Part shown: positions 18,709 through 27,018 of the stretch, piece by piece
Layout: the number at the start of each line of letters is the position of its first letter
How positions within the stretch are numbered: position 1 is the first letter of the stretch
DNA from: Cupriavidus gilardii J11
GTDB lineage: Bacteria > Pseudomonadota > Gammaproteobacteria > Burkholderiales > Burkholderiaceae
Assembly (NCBI RefSeq): GCF_007829435.1
Contig: NZ_VLJN01000066.1
Span: forward strand, 69,803 to 109,629
Direction of reading: 5' to 3'
DNA: 39,827 nt
The notes under the pieces: generated by a model
Databases searched by the model: none
What the model was told of the DNA's origin: nothing
The model's input: the letters and a program-made list of their open reading frames with translations, nothing else
Made by a program: the position numbers and the translations under genes

Positions 18709-19467
18709 ATGAGACTGGCGGGCAAAGTGGCAGTGGTAACCGGTGGCGGTTCCGGGTTCGGCGAAGGCATCGCGATGCTGTTCGCGCGTGAAGGCGCGAG
18801 CGTGGTGGTCGCCGATGTCGACGAGGCGAGGGCCGGCAGCGTCGCGCGAACGATCGCGCAGGCGGGCGGCCAGGCTCGCGCGGTACGGGCCGATGTGTCG
18901 CGGGGCAGCGATGTCGAGGCGATGCGAGAGACCGCGCTGGCGGCATTCGGCGATATCGGTATCGTCGTCAATAACGCTGGTACCACGCATCGCAACAAGC
19001 CCGTCCTGGACATTACCGAAGACGAATTCGACCGCGTGCACGCGGTCAACGTCAAAAGCGTGTATTGGACCGCCCGCCATTTCATTCCGCATTTTCGCCA
19101 GCGTGGCGGCGGGGTCTTCGTCAATATCGCCTCGACCGCCGCGATACGGCCGCGTCCCGGATTGGTCTGGTACAACGCAAGCAAGGGCGCCGTGGTGACC
19201 GCCAGCAAGGCGATGGCCGCCGAACTCGGGCCCGACAATATCCGCGTCAATTGCGTCAATCCTGTGATCGGCGCCACCGGGCTGCTTGAACAGTTCATGG
19301 GAAAGCCCGATACGCCGGAGAATCGCGCGGCCTTTCTGGCAACGATTCCAATGGGACGGATGTCGACACCGGCCGATGTCGCGGCGGCCTGCCTTTATTT
19401 GGCCTCGGACGAGGCGGCCTTTGTCACCGGCACCTGCATTGAGGTCGATGGCGGCCGCTGCGTCTGA
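18709..19467 (+). CDS. Short-chain dehydrogenase/reductase (SDR)
   Basis: This 252-residue classical SDR is of the 3-oxoacyl-reductase/sugar-dehydrogenase type. The cofactor motif is TGGGSGFGEG near residue 12, Asp after VVVAD suggests NAD preference, and NNAGT, Ser142 and Tyr155-x3-Lys159 (YNASK) complete the active site. ATG 18709 is preferred to 18697 because GGAG (18699-18702) then lies 6 nt upstream and the protein starts MRLAGKVAVVTGG as in relatives. It sits between the cupin and an MFS transporter, consistent with oxidation of an imported alcohol or hydroxy acid. Confidence 0.88.
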   Translation: MRLAGKVAVVTGGGSGFGEGIAMLFAREGASVVVADVDEARAGSVARTIAQAGGQARAVRADVSRGSDVEAMRETALAAFGDIGIVVNNAGTTHRNKPVLDITEDEFDRVHAVNVKSVYWTARHFIPHFRQRGGGVFVNIASTAAIRPRPGLVWYNASKGAVVTASKAMAAELGPDNIRVNCVNPVIGATGLLEQFMGKPDTPENRAAFLATIPMGRMSTPADVAAACLYLASDEAAFVTGTCIEVDGGRCV

Positions 19468-19537
19468 CGGTCGGCCAATGACACGCGGCCACCCGCGTCG
19501 CCGCGCTTACGCATAAAAAACCCATCAGGAGACAGCC

Positions 19538-20866
19538 ATGAGTTCCAGGGATGCTGCATTTGAAGATGCGATCTACCGAAAAGTCAGTTGGCGCATCGTT
19601 CCCTTCCTGCTGCTGTGCTATGTGGTTGCGTATCTGGACCGGGTCAATGTCGGCTTTGCCAAGCTGCAGATGCTCAACGACCTGAAATTCAGCGAAACGG
19701 TCTATGGCCTCGGCGCGGGCGTCTTCTTTATCGGCTACTTCCTGTTCGAGATTCCGAGCAACGTGATCCTGCACAAGGTCGGCGCGAGAGTGTGGATCGC
19801 GCGGATCATGATCACGTGGGGATTGATCTCGGCGGCGATGATGTTCGTCACCACCCCGACGATGTTCTACGTGCTGCGTTTCCTGCTGGGCGTGGCGGAG
19901 GCAGGGTTCTTCCCCGGCATCATCCTGTATCTGACCTACTGGTATCCCGCCGATCGCCGCGGCCGCACGACGACGTGGTTCATGACCGCTGTCGCGCTGT
20001 CGGGCGTGATCGGTGGTCCGCTGTCGGGCTGGATCATGGAGTCCTTCCATGGTCACAACGGCTGGGCCGGGTGGCAATGGATGTTCCTGCTCGAAGGGAT
20101 TCCGTCGGTGCTGGTCGGTCTGTGGGTGCTGGCCTTCCTCGACGATCGCATCGGCCATGCCAAGTGGCTGACCGCCGAGGCAAAGGCGGTGCTGGAGCGC
20201 AATGTCGCGGCCGAATCGGTGCACAAGGAGGATCTGCCGATACGGCGCGTGCTGTCGAGCCCGCGCGTTTGGATGATGAGCGCGATCTACTTCAGCTTCG
20301 TGATGGGACTGTACGGCATCAGCTTCTGGCTGCCGACCATCATCCGGCAAACCGGCGTCAAGAGCGCGCTGGACATTGGCCTGCTGACAGCAATTCCGTA
20401 TGGCTTCGCCGTGCTCGGCATGGTGCTGGTCGCACGCAGCGCCGACCGCACCGGCGAGCGGCGCTGGCATATCGCCATTCCCGCGCTGGCCGGCGCGGTC
20501 GGGCTGGTGCTGTCGGTGCTGTGGTACGACCGTACCCTGCTCGCCATGGTCGGACTGACGCTCGCGACGATCGGCATCATGACCACGCTGCCGCTGTTCT
20601 GGAGCCTGCCGACGGCATTCCTGGCCGGCACCGGCGCCGCCGCCGGCATCGCCATGATCAATTCGCTTGGCAATCTTGCCGGCTTTATCAGCCCCTATGC
20701 CGTGGGGTGGCTGAAGGACCTGACACAGAGCACCAACGCGGGCATGTATCTGTTGGCAGGGTGCCTGGTCGCTGGCGCCGTGCTGACGCTGCTGGTGCCG
20801 GCTCGGCTGGTGTCGTCTCAGCGGCGAGCAGGGCCGCAGGGCGGGGCGCTCGGCACGGCGCGGTAA
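19538..20866 (+). CDS. MFS transporter, anion:cation symporter (ACS) type
   Basis: This 442-residue major facilitator has about 12 transmembrane segments. The N terminus YRKVSWRIVPFLLLCYVVAYLDRVNVGFAKLQM, spread over the first helix and loop, is characteristic of the ACS family (GudP, TtuB and phthalate/hexuronate carriers), which moves organic anions with protons. AGGAGA (19527-19532) precedes the ATG by 5 nt. It follows the SDR by 70 nt and is probably co-transcribed with it. The likely substrate is an organic acid oxidised by neighbouring dehydrogenases. Confidence 0.88.
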   Translation: MSSRDAAFEDAIYRKVSWRIVPFLLLCYVVAYLDRVNVGFAKLQMLNDLKFSETVYGLGAGVFFIGYFLFEIPSNVILHKVGARVWIARIMITWGLISAAMMFVTTPTMFYVLRFLLGVAEAGFFPGIILYLTYWYPADRRGRTTTWFMTAVALSGVIGGPLSGWIMESFHGHNGWAGWQWMFLLEGIPSVLVGLWVLAFLDDRIGHAKWLTAEAKAVLERNVAAESVHKEDLPIRRVLSSPRVWMMSAIYFSFVMGLYGISFWLPTIIRQTGVKSALDIGLLTAIPYGFAVLGMVLVARSADRTGERRWHIAIPALAGAVGLVLSVLWYDRTLLAMVGLTLATIGIMTTLPLFWSLPTAFLAGTGAAAGIAMINSLGNLAGFISPYAVGWLKDLTQSTNAGMYLLAGCLVAGAVLTLLVPARLVSSQRRAGPQGGALGTAR

Positions 20867-21157
20867 TTGCCGCTGCGCCACCATCCGCCACCTCGTCCCC
20901 TCTTTAGTCGCGCAGATACTGGTAAGGGGGGGGATACCACGACGCGTATTGCGGTGCCTCAGCAGGATACGCGGATCATTCCGCAAGCGGAAGACGGTGC
21001 CGCCAACGGCACAGCGCGTGCTCGCCGCGATGCCGCCCACTCAAACGGGAACGGCGCTTGTAGAATGCTGAGAGCTTCATTGCCCCGGGTTGCATCGACA
21101 GATGCGGCACGATATCAGGCACGACATCAAGCAATCCGAGAAATCACCCCCGCGAGT
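20867..21157. other. Intergenic region upstream of the LacI gene
   Basis: This 291-bp gap contains a run of eight G (20926-20933), a TAGAAT -10-like hexamer at 21061-21066 without a clear -35 box, and a short inverted repeat GCATC-gaca-GATGC (21092-21105). The reading frame of the LacI gene is open back through it, but it encodes no recognisable sequence. I take it as promoter and leader DNA. Confidence 0.4.
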
Positions 21158-22225
21158 ATGAAAGCCAGGACTGGCAAGCCAAGCATCAAGGACGTCGCCA
21201 CGCTCGCGGGCGTTTCGGTCGGAAGCGTTTCGCGCGTCATCAACAAGTTCGACAACGTCGGCCCCGAGCTACGCGAGCGCGTCGAGCGCGCGATGCGTGA
21301 ACTCGACTACCGGCTCGACCATGCGGCGCAGACACTGCGTTCCCGCAATTCCCGCACTGTAGGCTGCATGTTTACGGATGTGGCGAATCCCCTGTATGCA
21401 AAGCTCTATCGGATCTTCGAGGCCAAGCTGCGCAGGGCGGGTTATATGGTGCTGTTGGCAAACAGCCTGAACGATCCGCAATGGGAACTGGAAATTCTGT
21501 CGATGTTCCAGAGCCGTCGTATGGAGGGCGTGATCATCGCCCCAGGGAACGAGCGCGATGTCGCCGTGCTCGAGGCGGTGGAACACCTCGGAATTCCCGC
21601 GGTGATTCTCGACCGCGACATGGATGTACGGCAGGACCAGCTGCTCTTCGATCATTCGCGGGGCATGAAGGATGCCATCATGCATCTCGCAGACCTTGGT
21701 CATCATGACATCGCGCTCGTGGTTGCCGACACCCAGACTCGGCCCATGCGGCGCCGTATCGAGGGCTTCAAGGCTGGACTCAGGGCCAAAGGCCTCAAGG
21801 CCCGTCCTGAACTGCTGGTTCGTCTGCCCAGTTCCGTGAGTCCGGCGTTCGATGCCGTCGTCCGATTGCTGGAACAACCGGCACGTCCCACGGCACTGGT
21901 GACACTGGGTACCATCGTACTCGCCGACGTGGTTAATGCCATTTCCGCGTGCGGCCTGCGTATTCCCGGCGACATTTCCCTTGTCAGCCTGGGCGAGCCG
22001 GATTTCGCGCGCAGTCATCGCCCGTCGATCAGCAGCGTGGCGGTGGATCTGGAATTGGTGGCCGAGACCGGCATCGAGATGCTGCTTGCGCGCATGCGCA
22101 ACCGGTCGCCATCGCCTTCGCGCCGGACCGTGGTTCCCACGCAGTTCGTGTTACGCGAGTCGTGCGGACCCTTGCCGGCGCAGGCTTCTGCAACAAGGCG
22201 GCGCGACAAGGATCGTGGGCAGTAA
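21158..22225 (+). CDS. LacI-family transcriptional regulator
   Basis: This 355-residue repressor has an N-terminal LacI helix-turn-helix and hinge (SIKDVATLAGVSVGSVSRVIN, then YRLDHAAQTLRSRNSRTVG, residues about 8-65). A periplasmic-binding-protein-like core follows, with VILDRDMDVRQDQL and GDISLVSLGEPDFA. ATG 21158 is chosen because the domain begins ten residues later; the longer upstream frame is non-homologous. It lies upstream of the CMD-SDR-SDR-CMD-Bug genes and likely controls them through the palindrome TGAATCGATTCA at 22357, which has the central CG step typical of LacI operators. The tail after VLRESCG is short and basic. Confidence 0.88.
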   Translation: MKARTGKPSIKDVATLAGVSVGSVSRVINKFDNVGPELRERVERAMRELDYRLDHAAQTLRSRNSRTVGCMFTDVANPLYAKLYRIFEAKLRRAGYMVLLANSLNDPQWELEILSMFQSRRMEGVIIAPGNERDVAVLEAVEHLGIPAVILDRDMDVRQDQLLFDHSRGMKDAIMHLADLGHHDIALVVADTQTRPMRRRIEGFKAGLRAKGLKARPELLVRLPSSVSPAFDAVVRLLEQPARPTALVTLGTIVLADVVNAISACGLRIPGDISLVSLGEPDFARSHRPSISSVAVDLELVAETGIEMLLARMRNRSPSPSRRTVVPTQFVLRESCGPLPAQASATRRRDKDRGQ

Positions 22226-22343
22226 GGCGGGAACAGGGAAAACCCCGATCCATTCGGACATTGATCCGGCAACGCGTCCATACCTATACTGGTGACGAAC
22301 CGTACTCGCATCGAGTCGCTGCCTGCCAGGGATTCGATTTTTT

Positions 22344-22349
22344 TTGACC
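22344..22349 (+). promoter_or_regulatory. Possible -35 element of the CMD/SDR operon
   Basis: TTGACC matches the -35 consensus at 5/6 and directly precedes the palindrome at 22357. No good -10 hexamer lies 16-18 bp downstream, so the promoter call is tentative. Confidence 0.25.
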
Positions 22350-22356
22350 TCGTCGA

Positions 22357-22368
22357 TGAATCGATTCA
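22357..22368. promoter_or_regulatory. LacI-type operator candidate TGAATCGATTCA
   Basis: This perfect 12-bp palindrome with a central CG lies 71 bp before the ATG at 22440 and just after a TTGACC -35-like element. It fits the TGAAnCGnTTCA pattern common to LacI-family operators. The LacI gene ends 131 bp upstream and is the obvious candidate to bind it. Confidence 0.5.
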
Positions 22369-22439
22369 CCGAATGGAGATTCTGCGTTCGACCGAGGCAT
22401 AAGCCGCCACCTCTTCAACCTACCGATACAAGGAAAGCC

Positions 22440-22964
22440 ATGGCGCGCATTCCCTATTTCGATCTGTCGCAAGCACCAGAGTCCTATCTTCAACTGATCG
22501 GCTCCCGCCCGCCGCTGAACCTTTACCGGATGTTGCCGCACGCGGGCAAGGCGGCCGAAGGCTTTCTCGCGCTCGGTGGTGCGATCCTGCGCGAGAACAA
22601 GCTGGATTCAAAGTTGCGGGAGATCGCGATCCTGCGCGTGGGCATTCTGAGCGGGGCGAGCTACGAGGTGCACCAGCACAAGCGGGTGGCGCGTCGCGTG
22701 GGCCTGGCCGAAGAGAAGATCGCCGCGCTCGAAAAGGGCGCGGACACCTCGGCGCTCGACGAGACCGAGAAGATGGTGCTGGCCTACACGGATCAGGTCC
22801 TGTTGCACGTGAAAGCACCCGCCGCAATGTTCGAGGCGTTGTGCGAGCGCCTGACCCCCGGCGTCGTGGCGGAGTTGACCCTCGTGATTGGCTTCTACAT
22901 GCTGGTGAGCCGCTTTCTGGAGAACTTCGAGGTCGATATCGAGCCGCCGGGCACGATCGTTTGA
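22440..22964 (+). CDS. Carboxymuconolactone decarboxylase (CMD)-family protein
   Basis: This 174-residue all-helical protein belongs to the AhpD/CMD family. The core is KLREIAILRVGILSGASYE followed by VHQHKRVARRVGL. The redox Cys-x-x-Cys of peroxidase-type AhpD is absent (GASYEVHQH instead), leaving the Glu and His of the non-thiol subgroup. A decarboxylase/lactone-type or unknown activity is therefore more likely than peroxidase. AAGGA (22430-22434) is 5 nt from ATG 22440. It is the first gene of a CMD-SDR-SDR-CMD-Bug operon, and the fourth gene is a diverged member of the same family. Confidence 0.82.
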   Translation: MARIPYFDLSQAPESYLQLIGSRPPLNLYRMLPHAGKAAEGFLALGGAILRENKLDSKLREIAILRVGILSGASYEVHQHKRVARRVGLAEEKIAALEKGADTSALDETEKMVLAYTDQVLLHVKAPAAMFEALCERLTPGVVAELTLVIGFYMLVSRFLENFEVDIEPPGTIV

Positions 22965-23014
22965 GAGCAACAGCCGTAGTCCATTCCCTCCTTTCAACAA
23001 GACAGAACGAAGTC

Positions 23015-23866
23015 ATGAACCTTGCTCCCAGAGAAGCCGACCCCGGAATACAGATGCATGACGAGACGCTGGGACGAGCGCCCGGCCGCGGCCGACTCCA
23101 GGGCCGCCGTGTGCTCGTCATCGGCGCAGGCCAGCGCGAGATTCCCGAGGACGATCCGCCGGTCGGGAATGGCCGTGCGATTTCGCTGCTGTTTGCACGG
23201 GAGGGCGCGAGTCTGGCCTGTGTGGACATGTCGAAGGCCGCGGTGGAGCAAACCTGCGCGCAAGTCCATCGCGAAGGCGGCAAGGCCTTTGCCGAGGTTG
23301 CCGATGTGCGCGACGCCGAGGCCATCGCGCCATTGGTGCGGCACTGCGCCGAGCGCCTGGGCGGGCTGGACGGTCTCGTGCTGAACGTGGGCATCTCGAA
23401 AGCGCTCGCGCTGGCCAACCAGACGGCCGCCAGCTGGGACGAGGAGTACGCGGTCAATGTGCGCAGCCACATGCTGTTCAGCCAGGCGGCGCTCGAGGTG
23501 ATGGCGCCGGGATCATCGATCGTGCTGATGTCCTCGCTGGCCGCGGTGCGAAACACCGGACGCAATCCGGCCTACGAATCGTCGAAGGCCGCGCAGGTGG
23601 CGCTGGCGCGCGCGATAGCCGTGGCGGGCGAGCCCAAGGGCATCCGCTGCAATGCCGTCCTGCCGGGCCTGATGGATACGCCCATGGGCCGCGATGCGTC
23701 GCGCCGCCGGCCGAACCGGGCGGCGGCCGTCCCCTTCGGTCGCCAGGGCACCGGCTGGGAAGTGGCGTACAGCTGCCTGTTCCTGATCTCGCACGAATCG
23801 AGCTACGTCAATGCCCATGCACTGATGGTGGACGGCGGGCTCGGCGTCGGTGTGGCGCGCGTCTGA
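23015..23866 (+). CDS. SDR-family oxidoreductase with expanded cofactor loop
   Basis: This 283-residue SDR is identified by LNVGIS (in place of NNAG), SSLAA and Tyr187-x3-Lys191 (YESSK). In the nucleotide-binding turn, the usual TGxxxGxG is split by an insertion of about ten residues between GAGQR and GNGRA (IGAGQREIPEDDPPVGNGRA). The neighbouring SDR at 23931 has a shorter version. The C-terminal GTGWEVAYSCLFLISHES is shared with that subfamily. Start ATG 23015 lies 50 nt after the CMD stop and has no strong ribosome site, so the exact start is tentative. The N terminus carries about 30 extra residues before the Rossmann fold. Confidence 0.8.
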   Translation: MNLAPREADPGIQMHDETLGRAPGRGRLQGRRVLVIGAGQREIPEDDPPVGNGRAISLLFAREGASLACVDMSKAAVEQTCAQVHREGGKAFAEVADVRDAEAIAPLVRHCAERLGGLDGLVLNVGISKALALANQTAASWDEEYAVNVRSHMLFSQAALEVMAPGSSIVLMSSLAAVRNTGRNPAYESSKAAQVALARAIAVAGEPKGIRCNAVLPGLMDTPMGRDASRRRPNRAAAVPFGRQGTGWEVAYSCLFLISHESSYVNAHALMVDGGLGVGVARV

Positions 23867-23930
23867 ACGCTCGTCTCCTCTTCCTTCCTTCGCTGGCCAT
23901 GCCTGCGCACCAGCCTCACCCAACCGCTCG

Positions 23931-24812
23931 ATGCCGAACATGAATACCAACCCCACCACATCGTTCTCCACATCGCATTCTGAACCGGCCAGCAGCAGTC
24001 TCGAAGGTCGTGTCGCCATCGTCACGGGCGCCGGCTCGCGTACCGCCGACATTGGCAATGGACGCGCCGCGGCCATTCTGCTCGCGCGCCGTGGGGCCCG
24101 CGTGTTGCTTCTCGATATGCAGCTGGACGCCGCGCGCGAGACCGAGCGCATGATCGCCGCGGAGGGCGGCGCGGCGCTTGCCGCGGCATGCGACGTGTCG
24201 GATCCCGAACAGTGTCGCCAGGCGGTGGCCACTGCCGTCGAGACCTGGGGGCGCGTGGACATCCTCGTAAACAACGTCGGCATTGGCGGTCCTGCCGGCA
24301 ACGCGGTCGATGTTGACATCGACGAGTGGGACCTTGCGCTCCGCGTCAATGTCACCTCGATGATGCTGATGGCCAAGTACGCCATCCCAGAGATGCGCAA
24401 GATCGGCCGCGGCGCCATCGTCAACATTGCCTCGGTGGCCGGCCTGATCGGCGGTACGCCTGCGCTGCTCTATCCGACCTCCAAAGGCGCGGTGGTCAAT
24501 ATGACCCGCGCCATGGCCGCGCATCACGGTGCCGAGGGCATCCGGGTCAACTGCGTCGCGCCCGGCATGGTCTATACGCCGATGGTGGCGGGGCGCATGA
24601 CGCCCGAGGTGCGCGAACAACGCCGCAAGCGCTCGCTGCTGCAAACCGAAGGCTCGGGTTGGGACGTGGGTCACGCCGTGGCGTACCTCGCCAGCGATGA
24701 GGCCCGCTGGGTCACTGGCGTGATCTTCCCGGTCGATGCGGGCGCCACGGCCGGAATCGCGCCCTCGCCGGGCCTCAGGCCCGATGCGAAACCTCAAACG
24801 AAAGCCGCCTGA
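23931..24812 (+). CDS. SDR-family oxidoreductase
   Basis: This 293-residue SDR has the cofactor motif TGAGSRTADIGNGRAA (short insertion before GNG), the active-site Tyr181-x3-Lys185 (YPTSK) and the NNVGIG motif. Its C-terminal GSGWDVGHAVAYLASDEARWVTGVIFPVDAG is typical of a subfamily often seen in aromatic and terpenoid degradation clusters. The start could be ATG 23931 or 23940; neither has a clear ribosome site, and I give the first. About 25 Ser/Thr-rich residues precede the Rossmann fold. It lies between another SDR and a CMD protein, implying successive dehydrogenations in one pathway. Confidence 0.82.
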   Translation: MPNMNTNPTTSFSTSHSEPASSSLEGRVAIVTGAGSRTADIGNGRAAAILLARRGARVLLLDMQLDAARETERMIAAEGGAALAAACDVSDPEQCRQAVATAVETWGRVDILVNNVGIGGPAGNAVDVDIDEWDLALRVNVTSMMLMAKYAIPEMRKIGRGAIVNIASVAGLIGGTPALLYPTSKGAVVNMTRAMAAHHGAEGIRVNCVAPGMVYTPMVAGRMTPEVREQRRKRSLLQTEGSGWDVGHAVAYLASDEARWVTGVIFPVDAGATAGIAPSPGLRPDAKPQTKAA

Positions 24813-24833
24813 ACCAGAGTGGGAGACACCATC

Positions 24834-25397
24834 ATGCCCCGTATTCCGCTGTTGCCCGAGCACCCCGAGGACCCTGCCGCCAAAGCCCTGTTCGACCGGG
24901 TGCGCGCGGCGCGCGGGACCGGCTTCAAGATGCCGCATCTCTACCGGGTACTTGGCACCGCCCCGGAGATGTTCCGCGGCTGGCTTGATTTCGCCTGGCC
25001 ACTGCGCCTGAACGCGAGGACGTCGCGCCGGCTGCGCGAACTGCTGATCCTGCGCGGTGCGCAGGTCGCCGGCACAGCGTACGAGTGGGCACACCACCTG
25101 CCGATGGCCATCGAGGCCGGGGTGAGCGATGCACAGATCGATGCGTTGGCGAATTGGCGCGACTCCGCGCTGTTCGATCCGCGCGAGCGTGCCGTGCTGC
25201 AACTGGCCGAGGAGGTGACGCGCGGACCGTCAGCCTCCGAAGCCACCGTGGCGCAGCTCAAGGACTGCGGCTTCGACGATGCCGCCGTTGTCGAGCTGGT
25301 GTTGACCGCGAGCTTTTACGTCTGCGTGAGCCGCTTCCTGCAGACGATGAACATCGAACTGGAGCCCGGCTACGAGGCGCACCTTGCGCGCATGTGA
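24834..25397 (+). CDS. Carboxymuconolactone decarboxylase (CMD)-family protein, second copy
   Basis: This 187-residue CMD/AhpD-like protein has the helical core RRLRELLILRGAQVAGTAYEWAHH followed by LPMAIEAGVSDAQIDAL. As in the first copy at 22440, the AhpD cysteine pair is absent (AGTAYEWAHH), leaving the Y-E-W-x-x-H signature of the non-peroxidase subgroup. ATG 24834 is chosen because GGGAG (24821-24825) lies 8 nt upstream. Sequence divergence from the first copy suggests separate functions or a heteromeric pair rather than a recent duplication. A Bug receptor follows after 72 nt. Confidence 0.82.
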   Translation: MPRIPLLPEHPEDPAAKALFDRVRAARGTGFKMPHLYRVLGTAPEMFRGWLDFAWPLRLNARTSRRLRELLILRGAQVAGTAYEWAHHLPMAIEAGVSDAQIDALANWRDSALFDPRERAVLQLAEEVTRGPSASEATVAQLKDCGFDDAAVVELVLTASFYVCVSRFLQTMNIELEPGYEAHLARM

Positions 25398-25469
25398 GCA
25401 AGGTTACGGACGCCAGTTTGGCGGATCGTCGACAACCCTGATGGGCGGATACGGAGGAGAGCAAAGCAA

Positions 25470-26468
25470 ATGCATGGGACTTTCATCGCGACTCGTCGAT
25501 ACATATGCGTCCTGGCGTTCAGCGCCGCCGCGAGCGCCGTGCTCCTGGGGAGCGCCGGGGCTCGGGCACAGGAAGCGGGATTTCCCGATCGCCCCCTCAA
25601 GATCATCCTGATGTTTCCCGCCGGCAATGGCCTGGATACCAGCACACGCAATTTTGCCGATGCGCTGTCAAAGGACCTGAAGCAGCCAGTGGTCGTGGAA
25701 AACCGCCCCGGCGCCAATGGCACCATTGCGTTCTCGGCGGCCAGGATGGCACCGGCTGATGGCTATACCTTGCTGGTCGGCAGTTCCTCTGGAATGACCA
25801 TCCCGATCGCTTTCGGCAGGTCGCTGCCGTACGATCCGTTCAAGGACTTCAAGATCGTGGGAGGCATGCTGCGCGCGCAAGCCATCTTGACCGTCCCGGC
25901 GGATTCGAGGATCACCTCCATGCGCGATCTGGTCGAGGTAGCCAAGGCCAGGCCCGACCCCATCACCATTGGCACTTACTCGGATGGCTACTACCTGACC
26001 TCGCAGCGGCTCGCCAAGATGGCCGGAATCCGACTGCAGAATGTCCCTTACAAGGGATATCCCACGGTGCTGCCCGATCTGGTGGCCGGACGTATCGACA
26101 TGGCGTATGGCGATGCCACGGCGACACAGGAGCTGATCAAGACTGGAAAGATTCGGCCGGTGGCAGTGACCGGTACGTCAAGGCATGTCAACTATCCCGA
26201 TGTGCCGACGGTGGCCGAGAGCGGCTTTCCTGATTTCTCTTACTACAGCTGGGACGTGTTCCTGGTGCGCAGCGAAACACCGGCCCCGATCACCGAGAAG
26301 CTAAAAGCGGCCGTGCGTCGCGTGCTGAATGGCCGCGACTACCCCGCTTCGCTTCGGGCGAACGGCTCGGAACCCATGCTCGACGACCTGCCGGCGATCC
26401 AGCGAATGATCGCCGAGGAGGTGACACTGTACAAATCGTTGATCGCGAGCTTGCCAAAGCGGGAGTAA
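25470..26468 (+). CDS. Bug/TctC-family periplasmic solute-binding receptor
   Basis: This 332-residue receptor has a Sec signal peptide to about residue 33 (cleavage near ARA-QE). The mature region reads FPDRPLKIILMFPAGNGLD, VENRPGANGTI, APADGYTLLVG and VPYKGYPTVL. The first ligand loop has FPAGNGLD instead of the common PFPAGG-(T/S)-(T/S)D, suggesting altered ligand contacts. GGAGGAG (25453-25459) is 10 nt before the ATG. No tctAB genes are nearby. It ends the CMD-SDR operon, followed by the hairpin at 26513. Confidence 0.9.
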   Translation: MHGTFIATRRYICVLAFSAAASAVLLGSAGARAQEAGFPDRPLKIILMFPAGNGLDTSTRNFADALSKDLKQPVVVENRPGANGTIAFSAARMAPADGYTLLVGSSSGMTIPIAFGRSLPYDPFKDFKIVGGMLRAQAILTVPADSRITSMRDLVEVAKARPDPITIGTYSDGYYLTSQRLAKMAGIRLQNVPYKGYPTVLPDLVAGRIDMAYGDATATQELIKTGKIRPVAVTGTSRHVNYPDVPTVAESGFPDFSYYSWDVFLVRSETPAPITEKLKAAVRRVLNGRDYPASLRANGSEPMLDDLPAIQRMIAEEVTLYKSLIASLPKRE

Positions 26469-26512
26469 GCGCCACGCTGTGTCTGCGCTCGCGGCCATCT
26501 CGGAACAAACAA

Positions 26513-26535
26513 CCGCCGGCCCTCCGGGCCGGCGG
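26513..26535. terminator. Perfect 10-bp GC-rich hairpin between convergent genes
   Basis: CCGCCGGCCC (26513-26522) pairs fully with GGGCCGGCGG (26526-26535) around a 3-nt loop. It lies 44 nt after the Bug stop and 46 nt beyond the end of the convergent DUF1059 gene. No U-run follows on either strand, so it is a strong hairpin of probable but unproven terminator function for both. Confidence 0.5.
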
Positions 26536-26581
26536 AATGTCATCGCGCAGTGTCGCGGTTTTCCGGGGCACTGTCCCCGCA

Positions 26582-26776
26582 TCACTGCGGCGGCGCCCCC
26601 TCCTTGAAGGCCGCCCTGATCTGCTCGCGCAATTGCGGCGAATCCTGATGCTGGTGGACCGTCACCGCGTGCTGCACAGCGGCCTCCAGCAATTCGTCCT
26701 CGCTGTCGGCGCTGATGGCTACGGTGCACTTGATGTCGCTGGGAATCTCCCGGCAATCGATGTATTTGCGTCCCAT
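26582..26776 (-). CDS. DUF1059-family small protein
   Basis: This 64-residue protein starts MGRKYIDCREIPSD and continues CTVAISADSEDELLEAAVQHAVTVH, matching the small DUF1059 family (ferredoxin-like fold, often about 60 residues, function unknown). The start is fixed by a strong AGGAGG ribosome site six nucleotides before the ATG at 26776-26774. An upstream extension of the frame lacks homology. The leader on the minus strand can form two stem-loops. The paired cysteines of the family are present as Cys8 and Cys17 (approximate). Confidence 0.82.
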   Translation of the reverse strand: MGRKYIDCREIPSDIKCTVAISADSEDELLEAAVQHAVTVHQHQDSPQLREQIRAAFKEGAPPQ

Positions 26777-26797
26777 TGCTGCCTCCTGACGCTGTCT

Positions 26798-26861
26798 GTC
26801 CGGGATGGCGGAGAAGCCCTCCGCCGGACGCCTGCCGGGGACCGCGGTCGGCCCCGGCAGG
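26798..26861 (-). promoter_or_regulatory. Two stem-loops in the leader of the DUF1059 gene
   Basis: On the plus strand, GGCGGAG (26807-26813) pairs with CTCCGCC (26819-26825), extended by GTCC (26798-26801) with GGAC (26826-26829). CCTGCCGGGG (26831-26840) pairs perfectly with CCCCGGCAGG (26852-26861). Both would form in the 5' leader of the minus-strand gene, ending about 20 nt before its ribosome site. Function is unknown. Confidence 0.35.
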
Positions 26862-27018
26862 GTCAATCCAGTATAGAAGCTGCAATGTCACTGGTGGCCT
26901 CGATGTGTAGCACCGCGTTCCGACCGGACGGCTCGAAACGGTGGCCCTTATCCGCTGAGAACATGACTTCCCGCCAATTCCTTCGGCTATGGCCTCTGGA
27001 TCACTAGCATGGGCAGCA

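Noticed and set aside
20926-20933. Run of eight G in the LacI upstream region
   Set aside because: A single homopolymer in GC-rich DNA, outside any gene I call; no evidence of phase variation.
19424-21040. 538-residue open frame on the minus strand
   Set aside because: Antisense to the MFS transporter and the LacI leader, with no recognisable domain and Gln/His/Arg-rich shadow composition.
22304-22345. Hairpin ACTCG-CAT-CGAGT followed by a run of eight T
   Set aside because: The 5-bp stem ends more than 20 nt before the T-run, so it does not form an intrinsic terminator.
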